Shown: positions 45,938-58,519, numbered from the stretch's first letter. The stretch is 64,000 bases of DNA from Saprospiraceae bacterium (GCA_016714785.1 JADKCC010000061.1:13127-77126); one strand, 5' to 3'. Made by a program: numbers and translations. Notes: generated by a model from the sequence alone, not told the origin.

Positions 45938-47863
45938 ATGAAATTCATAAAACCCATATTATTAGCATTGCTATATTTAAGCACCAACGTGTTGAGCAGT
46001 CAAGAAACAGATAAAGATGTAAAATATATCACCAAAGGTTGGAAAGATTTTGATGGATCGAGAACTTTAAGCACATTCACGACTTCGTATGATGTCAATT
46101 ATTACAGATTAAGAATAACTGTTGATCCTGGTGTACACTACATTAATGGTGCTGTTACCACCTACTTCAAGCCAAAAACAGCAGATTTTAATACCATTTA
46201 TTTTAATTTGAGAAATAATATGATAGTAGATTCTGTAAAATACCACGGTAATTTGGTACCCAATTACTTTTTTAATACATCTACCTCATTACAAATAAAT
46301 CTACCAAATACCTTAACCCAAAATATTAATGACTCTATAACGGTATATTATCAAGGTGCTCCAATGATAGATGCCTTTGGTGCCTTCAAAAGCAGTACTA
46401 CCTTTTGTTTACCTCCAAATAACAAGGTAATGTGGACACTTTCAGAACCTTATGGTGCAAAAAACTGGTGGCCTTGCAAAGAGACACTTGATGATAAAGC
46501 AGACTCATTAGATATGGTAGTCACTTGCCCTATCCCATATAAAGTAGGAAGCAATGGCTTATTGACCCAAGAGATAACCAATCAAAATAATACTAAAACA
46601 TATATTTGGAAGCACAGATATCCCATCCCAGCCTATTTAGTCGCATTTGCGGTAGCTGACTATTCTACCTATTCAGATTGGGTACCTGTGGCAGGAAGCC
46701 CACCGATCGAAGTGTTAAATTATATCTACCCTTGCGAAACAGTTGCACCTACCAAGACACCATTGATGATCCCTATGTTTCAATATTTTATTGAAAAATT
46801 TGGGGAATATCCCTATAAAAATGAAAAATATGGCCATGCACAGTGTGGATTCAGTGGTGGTATGGAACACTCAACCATGAGTTTTATGGGTGGTTTCAGC
46901 AAAATGCTCTTGGCACATGAGTTGGCACATCAGTGGTTTGGAGATAAAATCACCTGTGGCTCCTGGCAAGATATCTGGCTTAATGAAGGTTTTGCCACCT
47001 ATCTAGAAGGACTAACATGTGAACAAGGTTGGGGAGACCAAACATGGCCAAATTGGAAAACTAGCAAAATAAATAATGTTACTAGCAATAATTTTGGATC
47101 GACGTATGTGACAGATACCTCTAATGTCGGAAGTATATTCAATGGTAGATTGGTTTATAACAAGGGGGCATTGATCTTACACATGCTTAGATTGAAATTG
47201 GGAGATCAAATGTTTTTTGACGGAATATATAATTACATAAATAGTCCAGTGTTATCTTATGGATTCGCAAAATCAGGTGACTTCAAAAGTGTTATGGAAA
47301 CCACATCAAATATAGATTTAACTGAATTCTTTAATGATTGGCTATATAATCAAGGATTTCCATATTATAATATTTTGTGGGCAAAGGATAACTTATGCAA
47401 TAAAGTATATGTAAATATTTATCAAACCCACTCTGCTGGCTTAGACAATTTCTTTGAAATGAAAGTACCAATTAGGTTTTCTGATGGTGTTAATAATGCG
47501 ACCGTCATCTTTGACCAAAATGGCCCAGCTCAATTAAATTTTGAAACCCAATTGAATTTTTCGCCTACCTCCGCTTCTTTTGATCCAGATCTATGGTTGT
47601 GTGCAAAAGCTACCATTAATGAGATACCATTCAATAGTAATCAAAGGCATATCACTTGGACAGGTGCTTCTGACAACAATTGGTTTAATGCTGGAAACTG
47701 GGACTGTGGCATACCTACAGCTACAGACAAAGTTACTATTCCTGATGGCCTCCCTGAATGTATCATACCCACTGGTCTAACGGCACATTGTCGCCAATTG
47801 AAAGTACAATCGGATGCATCTCTCAATATAGAAAAAGATGCTACCCTTCAAATTCATGAATGA
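45938..47863 (+). CDS. Secreted M1 family aminopeptidase with C-terminal surface domain
   Basis: About 641 residues from ATG 45938 (signal peptide MKFIKPILLALLYLSTNVLS); the frame is open from 45821 but that part lies in a terminator. M1 motifs: GGMEHSTM (GxMEN-like), the zinc site HELAHQWFGDKI (His about 327 and 331) and NEGFATY (Glu about 350), spaced as HExxH-x18-E. The C-terminal ~70 residues (TWTGASDNNWFNAGNWDCGIPTATDKVTIPDG) are a beta-strand module found on Bacteroidota surface proteins. No T9SS sorting domain closes the protein, so it may be cut short or exported another way. Confidence 0.88.
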   Translation: MKFIKPILLALLYLSTNVLSSQETDKDVKYITKGWKDFDGSRTLSTFTTSYDVNYYRLRITVDPGVHYINGAVTTYFKPKTADFNTIYFNLRNNMIVDSVKYHGNLVPNYFFNTSTSLQINLPNTLTQNINDSITVYYQGAPMIDAFGAFKSSTTFCLPPNNKVMWTLSEPYGAKNWWPCKETLDDKADSLDMVVTCPIPYKVGSNGLLTQEITNQNNTKTYIWKHRYPIPAYLVAFAVADYSTYSDWVPVAGSPPIEVLNYIYPCETVAPTKTPLMIPMFQYFIEKFGEYPYKNEKYGHAQCGFSGGMEHSTMSFMGGFSKMLLAHELAHQWFGDKITCGSWQDIWLNEGFATYLEGLTCEQGWGDQTWPNWKTSKINNVTSNNFGSTYVTDTSNVGSIFNGRLVYNKGALILHMLRLKLGDQMFFDGIYNYINSPVLSYGFAKSGDFKSVMETTSNIDLTEFFNDWLYNQGFPYYNILWAKDNLCNKVYVNIYQTHSAGLDNFFEMKVPIRFSDGVNNATVIFDQNGPAQLNFETQLNFSPTSASFDPDLWLCAKATINEIPFNSNQRHITWTGASDNNWFNAGNWDCGIPTATDKVTIPDGLPECIIPTGLTAHCRQLKVQSDASLNIEKDATLQIHE

Positions 47864-47907
47864 TGCAAACAAAAAGTTTCTGAATAAATAACATTTTACC
47901 CACCTAA

Positions 47908-47950
47908 AAAAAAATCTCTTTTATATAATTAAACATAAAAGAGATTTTTA
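47908..47950. terminator. Convergent terminator between M1 peptidase and pruA
   Basis: AAAAATCTCTTTTATA pairs with TAAAAGAGATTTTT around a short AT loop, a long perfect stem flanked by A and T runs. Confidence 0.75.
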
Positions 47951-47979
47951 ATTTATTTGTAACTATTAATTAGAACCAA

Positions 47980-49612
47980 TTACTCTTCGCTCATAAACGG
48001 ATATTTGTAATCAGTTGGTGGTACGAAGTTTTCTTTGATTGTCCTAGCCGAAACCCATCGGAATAAGTTGAGGATAGAACCAGCTTTATCATTAGTTCCT
48101 GATGCTCTCGCTCCACCAAATGGTTGTTGGCCTACTACTGCTCCTGTTGGTTTGTCATTGATATAAAAATTGCCCGCTGCATTTTTGAGTTTATCCACAC
48201 CTACCTTAAGGGCATATCTATCTTTAGAAAAAATAGCCCCCGTCAATGCATAAGGTCCTGTCTTATCTACTAACTCCAAAGTTTGTTCATACTGTTCGTC
48301 TTCATAAACATATATAGTTAGAACAGGGCCAAATAACTCTTCACACATTGTTACATAATAAGGATCTTTAACTTTGATCACTGTGGGCTCTATAAAATAG
48401 CCATGGGTTTTGTCAAAATCACCACCTGCTACTATCTCACAATTAGGATCGCTTTTGGCAGCTGCGATAAACGAAGTAATTTTGTTAAATGCTTTTTCGT
48501 CAATGACAGCATTGATAAAATTTCTGAAATCTTCTGGGCTACCCATTTTAAAATCCTGCAGGTCTTCTTGCAAATATCTTTTGACATCCGCCCATAAAGA
48601 ATTAGGTATGTAAGCACGGGATGCAGCGGAACATTTTTGTCCTTGGAATTCGAAAGCTCCTCGAGATAGACCCACTGCAACTTCTTTGGCATTGGCCGAT
48701 GCGTGTGCCACTACAAAATCTTTGCCACCCGTCTCACCCACCAATCTTGGGTATGTTTTATATTTATGTATGTTTTCTCCTATGGTTTTCCAAATCTTCT
48801 GAAAAACGCCGGTGCTTCCTGTGAAATGTATGCCCGCAAAATCAGGATGGTTGAATATGACTTCCCCAGCAGTTGGGCCATCGACAAATACCAAGTTGAT
48901 GACACCCGGTGGTAATCCTGCTTCCTCATAAATCTCCATGATGACAGCTGCTGAATAAATTTGGGTTTCTGATGGTTTCCAAACCACGGTATTGCCTAAC
49001 ATGGCTGGTGCTCCACAAAGGTTGGCTGCGATGGATGTAAAATTGAATGGTGTCAATGCAAAAATAAAACCTTCTAATGGCCTGTATTCCAATCTATTCC
49101 AAATACCCTTAGCACTCTCAGGTTGTTGTGCATACATTTCTGTCATGTACTGCACATTAAATCTGAAAAAATCAGCCAATTCGCAGACAGCATCTATTTC
49201 TGATTGATAAATATTTTTGGACTGACCGAGCATGGTTGCGGCATTCATTTTGGCCCGATACGGTCCTGTCAGTAAGTCCGCAGCTTTCAAAAAATATTGC
49301 GGCTCTATCTTGCCATGGCATATCTTCCCATGATTTTTTTGCTTCCAAAGCTGCATGAATGGCCATCTCAACATGCGACCTATCACCTTGTGAATAAGTG
49401 CCTAAGGTATGGGTAAGCTCATGCGGTGGGTGAATGGATTTCTTATGGTCTGTATAAACTTTTTTGTCGCCGATAAACATAGGTATATCTACTTTGACGT
49501 TTTTCAGTGCTACAAGTGTTTCTTTAACACTTTTTCTTTCTGGTGATCCAGGAGCATAAGCCATAACTGGCTCGTTGGTCGCCACTGGTACTTTAAAAAA
49601 TGAATTTGACAT
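47980..49612 (-). CDS. pruA: 1-pyrroline-5-carboxylate dehydrogenase, frame interrupted
   Basis: Oxidises glutamate semialdehyde/P5C to glutamate with NAD+. The N-terminal part (49612 down to about 49290) reads MSNSFFKVPVATNEPVMAYAPGSPER...SWEDMPWQDRAAIF; the rest carries on in another frame with LKAADLLTGPYR. The NAD-fold GSTGVFQKIW, Glu in VGETGGKDF and nucleophile Cys in FQGQKCSAASRAY are all present, and GGARASGTNDKAG closes the family pattern. The break is in a run of six A on the plus strand (49289-49294); five would join the frames cleanly. I treat it as probably intact in the organism. Confidence 0.88.
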
Positions 49613-49627
49613 AATATTGGGTTAAAT

Positions 49628-50101
49628 TTATTTAGGTTCTGATAATTCAAGGGCAATTATAGGCGGCACAAAAGGTGTCACATTGCCATTTCCCTTTATG
49701 ATCTCTCTCACAATGGTAGAACTAATGTGAGAAAACTCTGGAAGACTTATTAAAAAAATGGTTTCTAATTCTTCTCCAATGATAGTATTGAGCTGAGAAA
49801 TCGTTTTTTCATAATCAAAATCTGATGCATTTCGTAGCCCTCTGATAAGGTAATGGGCCTTTTGCTCGGCGCAAAACTTAACCGTCAATCCTTCAAAGTG
49901 AGCTATTTCTATTTTTGATTCATTGGCGAAAACATCCCGTAACCATGCTAATCTTTTCTCCAATGGGAAAAGTGTACTTTTTTGGCTATTGACACCTACT
50001 GCTACTATAATCTTATCGAAGAGCGGTACAGCTCTATTGACCAAATTTACATGGCCGAGAGTGATAGGATCGAATGAACCTGGAAATACCGCTATCTTCA
50101 T
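49628..50101 (-). CDS. coaD: Phosphopantetheine adenylyltransferase
   Basis: 157 residues. Nucleotidyltransferase motif FPGSFDPITLGHVNLVNRA (TxGH), then LIRGLRNASDFDYE and the C-terminal SHISSTIVREI (ISSTxxR) block. It makes dephospho-CoA from 4'-phosphopantetheine and ATP. The gene is 15 bp upstream of pruA. Confidence 0.97.
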   Translation of the reverse strand: MKIAVFPGSFDPITLGHVNLVNRAVPLFDKIIVAVGVNSQKSTLFPLEKRLAWLRDVFANESKIEIAHFEGLTVKFCAEQKAHYLIRGLRNASDFDYEKTISQLNTIIGEELETIFLISLPEFSHISSTIVREIIKGNGNVTPFVPPIIALELSEPK

Positions 50102-50242
50102 TATGGTGGCTATTTATAGCACAAAGGAACAAAATATTATTCTTTTGACCAATATTTTGAAAGATCAATATTGATACAACAACTGTAAGAACCATAGACC
50201 AATCGAGTGATTAGCCATATACGGAATGAAATATATAAAAAA

Positions 50243-53200
50243 TCACCTCACAACCGTCACATCTCCCGAGTATGTAGCTATACCGTCTTTGAGTTTTATC
50301 ACAGCGAGCCACGTAAATACACCGGGCACTACATCTCTTCCACCGAACTTTCCATCCCATCCTTGCTGTGGATCATTAGCTGGGAAATTTTCTTTGGTAA
50401 ACAGCAGATTGCCCCATCGGTCATAGATGGATAAGGTAGCGATGATCACCGATGCATTGTTGCTGTATCCTGTGAAGTGACCGTTGGCGCCATCGGGTGA
50501 GATGATATTGGGAAAGAAGATGTCTGTGGTGTTTTTGATGGTGAGATACAGATAATGGATAGAATCACAGGAGATATCGGTGCTAAATATCTCGGTATAT
50601 ACACCCGAAGTTTCATAAGTTTGATCATTGATAGGCCACAAATATGGCTCGGACGCAATGACGGTATCGCGAAACTCAAACTCCGGATGTATCATCAAAT
50701 CGAGGGTGAGCGTAGAGTCGCATCCTTGGGCAGTTTTCAGTGGGAAACTGTAGGTGCCGCTTTGGGTATATCGTTGATTGGTCACTGGCCAAAGGTATTG
50801 TGCGCAAGCTTCTGCTTCGGTGATGATTTCATAATCAGGATTAATCGCAAGATCGAGTGTATAAGTAGAGTCGCAACCAAGCACATTGCTATATCTTTCG
50901 GTATAAATGCCAGTTTGTGTATAAGTTTCACCATTGGTAGGCCAAAGGTATTGTTCGCAAGCCATATGTTTATCAAATATTTTATTGCCTGAGATGGTGA
51001 GTGCTAAGGTGATTATAGAGTCGCATCCAAACTGATTTTGCAGCTCAAAAGTGTAGATGCCTGATTGTGAAAGCGTGCGTCCGAGATAAACGATTGTGTC
51101 ACACTCTGTCAATTGTTGATTTTGGCTATCAGCAATATGGATCGTCAAGTCCAAGGTAGTGAGTGAATCGCAACCAAATCGGTTTTGAGTTGTGTAAGTG
51201 TAGGCGCCACTTTGGGTATAGGTCTCCCCATTCCATGTATATGTATCACATGCAGAATGTTGCGCTATTACTACATCAGGCTGATAGATATTGAGCCGCA
51301 AGGTAGCGATACTATCACAGCCATGGAAATTGGAAGTTTGGTAGTCGTACGTGCCACTTTGCGTGTAAGTCTGACCTTTCCATGTATATTGACTACAAGC
51401 ATTGATGTCTGAGAATGAAACAGTTGTACGGTTTATGGTAAGCATTAAGGTAGCTACGCTGTCACAGCCAAAGGCATTTTGTGTACGATAGGTGAAAATA
51501 CCGCTTTGATCGTAGGTTTATGGAGTCACATCCTTGTATGCTTTGGGCCGTGAAGGTGTAATCTCCGTCCGCATCGTAGGTGATGCCATTCCAAGTGTAG
51601 GTATCACATGCAGTGATGGGATGATTGGTACGCAGAATAGTGCTGAAGGTGAGATCGAGCGTGATGGTGCTATCACATCCATTTTTAGTTTGTGTTTGGT
51701 AGGTGTAGGTACCTGATTGGGTGTAGGTTTGGCCATTCCAAATATATGCATCGCATGCGGCGTGTGTCTGAGTGATGTCTGCTGATGGATAGACTTTGAG
51801 ATCGAGTGAGACGATAGAGTCACAGCCATGTATGTTTTGCGTGCGAAAGCTATAGACGCCACTTTGTGTGTAAATTTGCCCATTCCAAGCGTAAGTGTCA
51901 CAACTTTGGATACTTTGGTTGATCTGAACTGAGCGGAACACACTTAGATTGAGTGTGGTGATGGAGTCGCAGCCATTGACGCTAAGGGTTTTGTAAGTGT
52001 AGGCTCCATCGGTGGTGTAGGTCTGTCCATTCCATACGTAGGTATCACAAGCAGAAGTGGTGAGACTTTCTGTTTTGATATGGTTCACTTGCAGGTCCAG
52101 CCGAGCGATCACACTATCACAACCTGTCACGCCAGCTAACTCATGATAGTAAGTACCTGAACTAGTCAGTGCATCTCCATAAAAAGTGTAGCTATATCCT
52201 TGACATATTTCTTGACTGACTTCCGTAAATGTTGGTGCTGGTGCGATAAAGATATTGTCGGTGTAGTCGCACTCGTCTATATCGTAGTAAGATGTATCTG
52301 ATACGATGATGGGATATTTGTCCGTATTGACGATCATGTATAGCGAGGTGAGATCATTTGTACTAAAAGAGTAAGAGAGACCTGAAAGTGTATTGCCTGC
52401 AGTGATATCTGTATTAGTGCGATACACATCGATAAGCGAGCCGCCTGACTCGGGATTGCCATTATAAAATGCCACAGGTACACCCGATATCGCAGTAGCG
52501 GATGCATCTGCCCGATTGTTTACGCTAAAATCCACGGTATATTGTTGCGTATTAATATCGAAGGCGATACATGACACTGACCCAGTGAGCGATGCTGCGG
52601 GCACAGGATAGTTGCCATACTCATCGATGAGTGACTCTTGCACCATGAAGTTGTTGTACTTGCCATTTTTGTAGGTGGCAGGATTGTGCATGTACTGTGG
52701 TACGGTACCATCATCATTGATGAAAAGTGGATTGTAGGCGTATTGATGCCAAATCTTGCGCGCTGGTGTCCATCTCTGGCCTGGCGGTGGGCCAAAGATG
52801 ATTAGGCGGCCATTTTGATCATTCATATTTTCTGCGCAGGTGACGCATATTTTGGCTTGGCCAGAGCCGTCTATGTCGGCGACGATGGGCATCTCAGCGG
52901 AAGTGCCAGAGTTACATGGGTAACTAAAAAGTAATTGAGGGTAATTACTCCTTAGATCGAAAATTCTGAATATTTGTTCATCTCTATAAATCAACTCTCC
53001 ATATCCATCACCATCCAAATCGAACATAGTAATGTTTGTTACACGTCCGCTATTTTCATCTATTGGGTAATTCCAATTTTTTATCAATGTATCATTATTT
53101 AAAATTTTAAGTGATAAAATAGAATCCTTAATATTTCCGTTACGTATAGCTAATACATCCATTGGGGAATTCTTGTTTTTTTTGCAAACCAATGCAGGCC

Positions 53201-54227
53201 CAGTTCCAAAAGGTATTCTTTCTGATGAACATATAAAAATAGCTTGATTATTTTGAACTGTATAGCAATAAACTCCTCTACCAGTCCCATCGTTGGGATT
53301 TAAATATCCAGCGCCAGAAACTATTATTTCTAATTGACCATTCATATCCATATCGGCAACAGCCGTGAAACCATCTGCAAATCTACCGATGTCAATATTT
53401 ATTGGTGACATGGAATTTCCTGCTTGACTATTTGAATTGGTTATATTAACACTATACACAGTATATCCTGCTGCTAGTTCAAGCATTGTGTTGTCATTTA
53501 AATTGGCAGCGATAGTAGAACTCATCGCGCCACCTCCACCAGATGAATTTCCTTCTCCTAAACCATTGTTTCCACCATCCACTAACTTTTTACCATTGAC
53601 GGCATTAAAAATCTCATTGTAGATATATACTTCTGCTATTCCGTCTTGATTGAAGTCTGCTAAACCTAATGTCCCTCCAATTCTTTTGTTTAATGGATTT
53701 AGATATTTACCAACCTTTTCATCAGATATCCACAAAATGTTGCCATCCAAATCATAACATATCAGCTTTGAGAGTAAAGAATCTGGATTTGCTTGTCCTA
53801 GGGCAGCAAACGTTTTGTCTTCTGATGCTGCCATTATAATTTCCATTTTACAATCATTATTTACATCAGCAATAACGTAGGAACCCACACCTCCAATTCT
53901 ATAATATGCGGTATTAATGGTTTTCACTACCGATTTAGATTTTGTATCTATAATTATAATCCCGTTACTTAGGATTGGGTTATTATTGGTTGTTGGTTTA
54001 CCAATTAAAACCTCTGGGATGCCGTCATTATTGAATATATCCATAACCAATGGTGTTTGGAACATCAAAACATTATCTACTTGCCATTGATAAGCAGCAA
54101 ATTTTGTTGATGAATTCGCAGTATTGTTAAATTGTTTTTGAGAATAACATTTGGGATCGCAATTGAATTGGCTAAATCCTAAAGACACATTTAGAAATAA
54201 TACTAAAGAAAATATATGATAATTCAT
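50243..54227 (-). pseudogene. Large T9SS-secreted repeat protein, broken within its repeats
   Basis: The first frame (54227 to 51462) has a signal peptide (NYHIFSLVLFLNVSLGFSQ) and a ~700-residue part with FG-GAP/VCBS-like calcium repeats (MDIFNNDGIPEVLIG, VADIDGSGQAKICVT). Then come ~40-residue repeats of the form ACDTYxWNGxxYTxSGxYxYxTxxxxGCDSxxTLxL. The second frame (51445 to 50243, readable up to about 51515) continues the repeats, six or so more, and ends with the gliding-motility-type sorting domain (PNIISPDGANGHFTGY...IYDRWGNLLF, T9SS type B). At 51.5 kb the frame jumps from GCDSI directly to TYDQSGIF, so about 25-30 residues of one repeat are missing as well as the frame. Probably a cell-surface adhesin. 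Confidence 0.75.
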
Positions 54228-54240
54228 TTAATCAATATCT

Positions 54241-54280
54241 AAAAAAGAAGCAGCCTATTAAAATATTGGCTGCTTCAAAA
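54241..54280. terminator. Terminator between the two T9SS cargo genes
   Basis: GAAGCAGCC (54247-54255) pairs with GGCTGCTTC (54268-54276); the minus-strand transcript then ends in TTTTTT. Confidence 0.75.
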
Positions 54281-54286
54281 TAGCAA

Positions 54287-56755
54287 TTAGAGTTTTACAA
54301 ATTTGATGGTTCGGATATTTCCATCCAGATCCTGGTATTTAACAAAATAGTTACCGGATGGAAGATGCGACATATTCCATCTGTATTCACTTCCTGCAAA
54401 TTCTGTTTTATGTACTAACGTGGCGGTAGTATTATAAATTTCTATACTACTTCTTGTCAAAGAAGAAACAATCCTTACTTCTTGTTGATTGATCGGATTA
54501 GGTATTACTTTTAAGTCACCTGATACAATATCATCTGTTATATTAGATATTCTTGGAGGGCTTGATGAATCAAAGTGACCACTATCACAATCAGGTTCAA
54601 ATACTCTTATCACCTTATAGCAATTTTCAGAAATACAATTAGAACAATCCGATCCACTACATGAGTAAATCCTTAAAGTAACATCACTACTAAATGGGCC
54701 AAGCTGCCCATTAGATGGAACAGAGTTTAATGTAGGACTAGGCCCAGAAGTGGTGGAGTAGCACAAATGGTCACTACCAACATTCCATATATCTAGTGTA
54801 ACGATGTATGAGCCATCTTTATCCACACATTCTACATCTTGGACTATCAACTCCAAATTACAGTCATTCGGGAAAGGTTGACATGGTTTTGGAGGGCAAA
54901 TAGTAAATACAGATTCACAAGTTTGAACAGCATTATCTCTAATAATTAAATTAATACACGAATTTCTCAAAGGTGAGAATGGTATTGGAGTCGGAATATT
55001 ATAGATTCCAGAAGCTATAGTAATTGATGATATTGGATCAATTATAGAATATCCACCAGTTAAACTACCTGAGACAAACACATTAAATGACCAGCTACTA
55101 GAATTTGGTGGAGGACCCGCAGTTGCTGGGTAACATTGGACATTTCCAATTTTGATATTTTCTAATTCCTTACAGCCTGAACAGAAATTTGGCGGGCAGA
55201 TGATTTCATCAAAATCACACCCAGGCAATGATAATAAAAGTCCCAACATCCTTCCTGAATCAAGAAAGGGCCGAGAACCACAGTGGCATTACCTGCACCA
55301 GTTGCGTGAGTATAAAGGCCTGACTCATTGGGATATGGGTCTAAAAGTTGCCTTTTTAGAATCCATCCATTTGAATTGGGATCAGAAATGGTCACTGTTA
55401 CGAAATAATAATCATCTGATATGTTTTCTGCTGTGGCATTGCTGTAACATTGACCAACTGTAGCAGTATAACTATATGATCTAAAGTCAGATTTACAAAT
55501 ATCTACTGGATTGCTAGGTTGTGGAGGCAGTGATGAACCATTATAAGAAAATATTAGCTCGGCAAAAATATCTACGCAATCATCATTAGTAAAGTTCGAA
55601 ACAGTAAAATCAAAACAATAAGTATGATTAACATGATCTATAGTTATATTTTGAATGTTGTATCCTGGTACTGAAATATTGGATACTTCGCATCCACTAC
55701 AAAAAGATGGCAGATTGTATGATCCACAAATTCTGGCTTTCTGACCATCACAGCTATAGTATTGGATAGTTGTAGTGTCCAAACCCACTGAACCAAATGA
55801 TGAATTTTCACTGCATGGTTCACAAATGCCATCTATGTAAGCATAACCAAAATGACCACTTAAGCCACAATCTCCAACAATAATTTCTAGGGTTGCTATA
55901 TTACCCACTTCAGTGGGAGGTATCCTGAATCTATGGCACGCCCAATCCAATGTAACAATACTATCATAATCACATGTTGGATCTTTATACTTAGTTTCAT
56001 TAATTAAAATATTAGAATCAAAGCAAAGTTCGTCTGCAGGTGCTTTATTGCAACTCATTTTAAAAAAGGGTTTACGGTTTATATGCTCAATTGTATTAGG
56101 ATTTTCAAGTGCTAAGGCAAACCAAACTGTGAAGAACCTATTTTCTTCAGTTACTTTAAATCTTTTTGAACTCTATCAACGCCTTTACTAAAATAACAAG
56201 AACCAATATGACCATTTTTATTATTAATTCGTAATGCTTTATTTTCAAATAAAGTCTTTTGAATGCCTACTAATTCGTCTGTACCAGAATTTACAATTTC
56301 AAATCTATTGGTTAAAGGCATCGTTTCCGGCGTCCAGCCAGAAACATTGGGTGTACAAGTATTGCTTCCCGAGTTAAATGTCGAAACAAATCCACTGTAA
56401 TACAAAAAATCATCTTCAAAACCACCATTATCGCAAATAAAAGTGTCTGCCGTTACCGATCTATTGGTAGTCTGAGGAAAATACAACTTCATATACTCAT
56501 CCATATTGGCATGGATGAAGGCGTGTTTTTCAGCTTCGGCAGCTGCGGCCTTTATTTCTTCTTCGGTGACTACGTGATGTTTGTCACAGGTATGTCCGTA
56601 GAGTTCTCGCGCTTTGACCATATTGGCATCATTTTCGAAAATCGCGTGAGGTGATTGTTCATACGGATGGTAAATTTACTTTTTTCAGTTTCTTGACCAA
56701 AATTGCTGGTAAGAGCTATAAAGCATAGTACAATTATAGAAAATAAGTTTTTCAT
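54287..56755 (-). pseudogene. Cysteine-rich T9SS-secreted protein with three frame breaks
   Basis: The pieces form one protein of about 820 residues if three single-base changes are made. A signal peptide (MKNLFSIIVLCFIALTSNFGQ, start 56755) is followed after a break near 56672 by YHPYEQSPHAIFENDANMVKARELYGHTCDKHH. A second break at 56163-56167 (run of five T on the plus strand) leads to TEENRFFTVWFALALENPNTIEH. A third near 55224 joins FLIQEGCWDFYYHC to PGCDFDEIICPPNFCSGC. The middle has many paired cysteines. The end (KVIPNPINQQEVRIVSS...IYNTTATLVHKTEF...LPSGNYFVKY) is a T9SS type A sorting domain. Its function is unknown to me. Confidence 0.68.
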
Positions 56756-57201
56756 GACTTAAACTTTTTGGATAAAAAAAATTAAATTACAAATTCAACA
56801 ACGGGTACGTAATATAAATTTTTAATCTCTTTATCATCATGGCGGTACACATTCAATACATCTTAAGATGTTTATTATTGCTTGTATTGTCCACATAGCA
56901 TAATCTATTACTTTTTTATTGTTGATGCAAATATAGGCTAAGTTTTTTGATAATAGGTTGAAATATTATCATTATTTTTAGGAAAATTTAAAAAAAAAGA
57001 CAAACTATTTTGATTAACGACTGTAATGAATAATAATATTTTTTTTTTAATAAATATAGATTGATTGGCATAGCCTTCGGGATATTATGATAAACTAAAA
57101 GATGGTGGGTTTTCTCTTTACTCCAATCTTAATTTCATTGTTATCAATATTTTATTACCTTTGCGGCAATTTTTAAAAACACTAATCATAAATTTTTTAG
57201 T
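56756..57201. other. 446-bp gene-free, divergent intergenic region
   Basis: Very AT-rich with runs of A and T, for example around 56985-57060. A -7-like TACCTTTG at 57156-57163 precedes ychF; the -33 element is not clear. No gene seen. Confidence 0.5.
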
Positions 57202-58299
57202 ATGGGTCTTCAGTGTGGTATAGTGGGACTGCCGAATGTAGGAAAGTCAACACTATTTAATGCATTAACTTCTGCCAAGGCGTTGGCAGCTAATTATCCA
57301 TTTGCAACCAAAGAGCCAAATCTTGGTGTCATTGTGGTACCAGATGAGCGTTTGAATAAACTCGAAGAGCTGGTAGTGCCTCAAAGAGTATTACCAACTA
57401 GTGTAGAGATATTGGATATTGCGGGACTGATCAAAGGTGCAAGTAAAGGTGAAGGCCTTGGAAATCAATTTCTTGCCAATATCAGAGAAGTAGATGCCAT
57501 CATCCATGTGGTAAGATGTTTTGTTGATGACAATGTCATACACGTAGATGGCAGTGTGGATCCTGTGAGAGACAAAGAGATCATCGATCTCGAACTCATA
57601 TTTAAGGACATCGACACTATGGAAAAACGCATTGATAAACTTAAAAAACAAGCAAAGTCAGGGTCAAAAGATGATGTTATCAATGTGGAGTGGGCTGAAA
57701 AACTCTTAAAGCATCTGGAAAGTGAGAAACCAGCTAGAAGTTTTGAAGTAGAAGAAAATTTTGAAGATCTATTTAAGGACTTGTATCTCCTCACTAGTAA
57801 ACCAGTACTTTATGTCTGCAATGTGGATGAAGCATCCGTAAGCTCTGGCAATGACTTGACACAAAGATTTGCAGAATCTGTAAAATCCGAAAATGCAGAA
57901 ATACTTTTAATCTGTGCTGGAATAGAAGCCGAGATAGCAGAATTGGAAAGCAAAGAAGAACGAATGGAGTTTATAGAAGCCATGGGTCTTGCGGAGCCTG
58001 GTGTCAATAAGATCATAAGGGCAGCCTATAGATTACTCAATCTTTACACTTACTTCACAGCAGGTGTCAAAGAAGTTCGGGCATGGACCATCAAAAAAGG
58101 ATGGAAAGCGCCTCAAGCAGCTGGAGTCATACACACAGATTTCGAGAAAGGCTTCATCCGAGCAGAAGTAATAAAATATGCAGATTTTGTCAAATATGGT
58201 TCAGAAGCAGCCGTCAAGGAAGCTGGCAAAATGGGTGTAGAAGGTAAAGAATATGTAGTAGAAGATGGAGATGTCATGCACTTCAGATTTAATGTGTAA
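57202..58299 (+). CDS. ychF: Redox-regulated ribosome-binding ATPase YchF
   Basis: 365 residues, normal length. G1 GLPNVGKSTLFNAL, G2/G3 region VPDERLNKLEELV and LDIAGLIKGASKGEGLGNQFL, then a coiled-coil insertion and a NVDE block in place of NKxD (which favours ATP). The C-terminal TGS domain holds FTAGVKEVRAWTIKKGWKAPQAAGVIHTDFEKGFIRAEV. A translation-associated Obg-family P-loop ATPase. Confidence 0.97.
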   Translation: MGLQCGIVGLPNVGKSTLFNALTSAKALAANYPFATKEPNLGVIVVPDERLNKLEELVVPQRVLPTSVEILDIAGLIKGASKGEGLGNQFLANIREVDAIIHVVRCFVDDNVIHVDGSVDPVRDKEIIDLELIFKDIDTMEKRIDKLKKQAKSGSKDDVINVEWAEKLLKHLESEKPARSFEVEENFEDLFKDLYLLTSKPVLYVCNVDEASVSSGNDLTQRFAESVKSENAEILLICAGIEAEIAELESKEERMEFIEAMGLAEPGVNKIIRAAYRLLNLYTYFTAGVKEVRAWTIKKGWKAPQAAGVIHTDFEKGFIRAEVIKYADFVKYGSEAAVKEAGKMGVEGKEYVVEDGDVMHFRFNV

Positions 58300-58519
58300 C
58301 CTAAAATGAATTTCCTTTTCCATCCTTACATGCTGTCAAAATCTGTGCAGGGTTAAATCGGAGCACTTTTTGCTTCACTCAAAAGGATCGCCTATGGTGT
58401 GTCGCTGAAAGTATTTATTTTATTGTACATTTGCTCCAAAAGATCGCATTCGTTTAAAATATTTAGGAATCACTGTAAAATTGTTTAACAACATAAAATA
58501 ACCTGTCATCGCAACAAAT

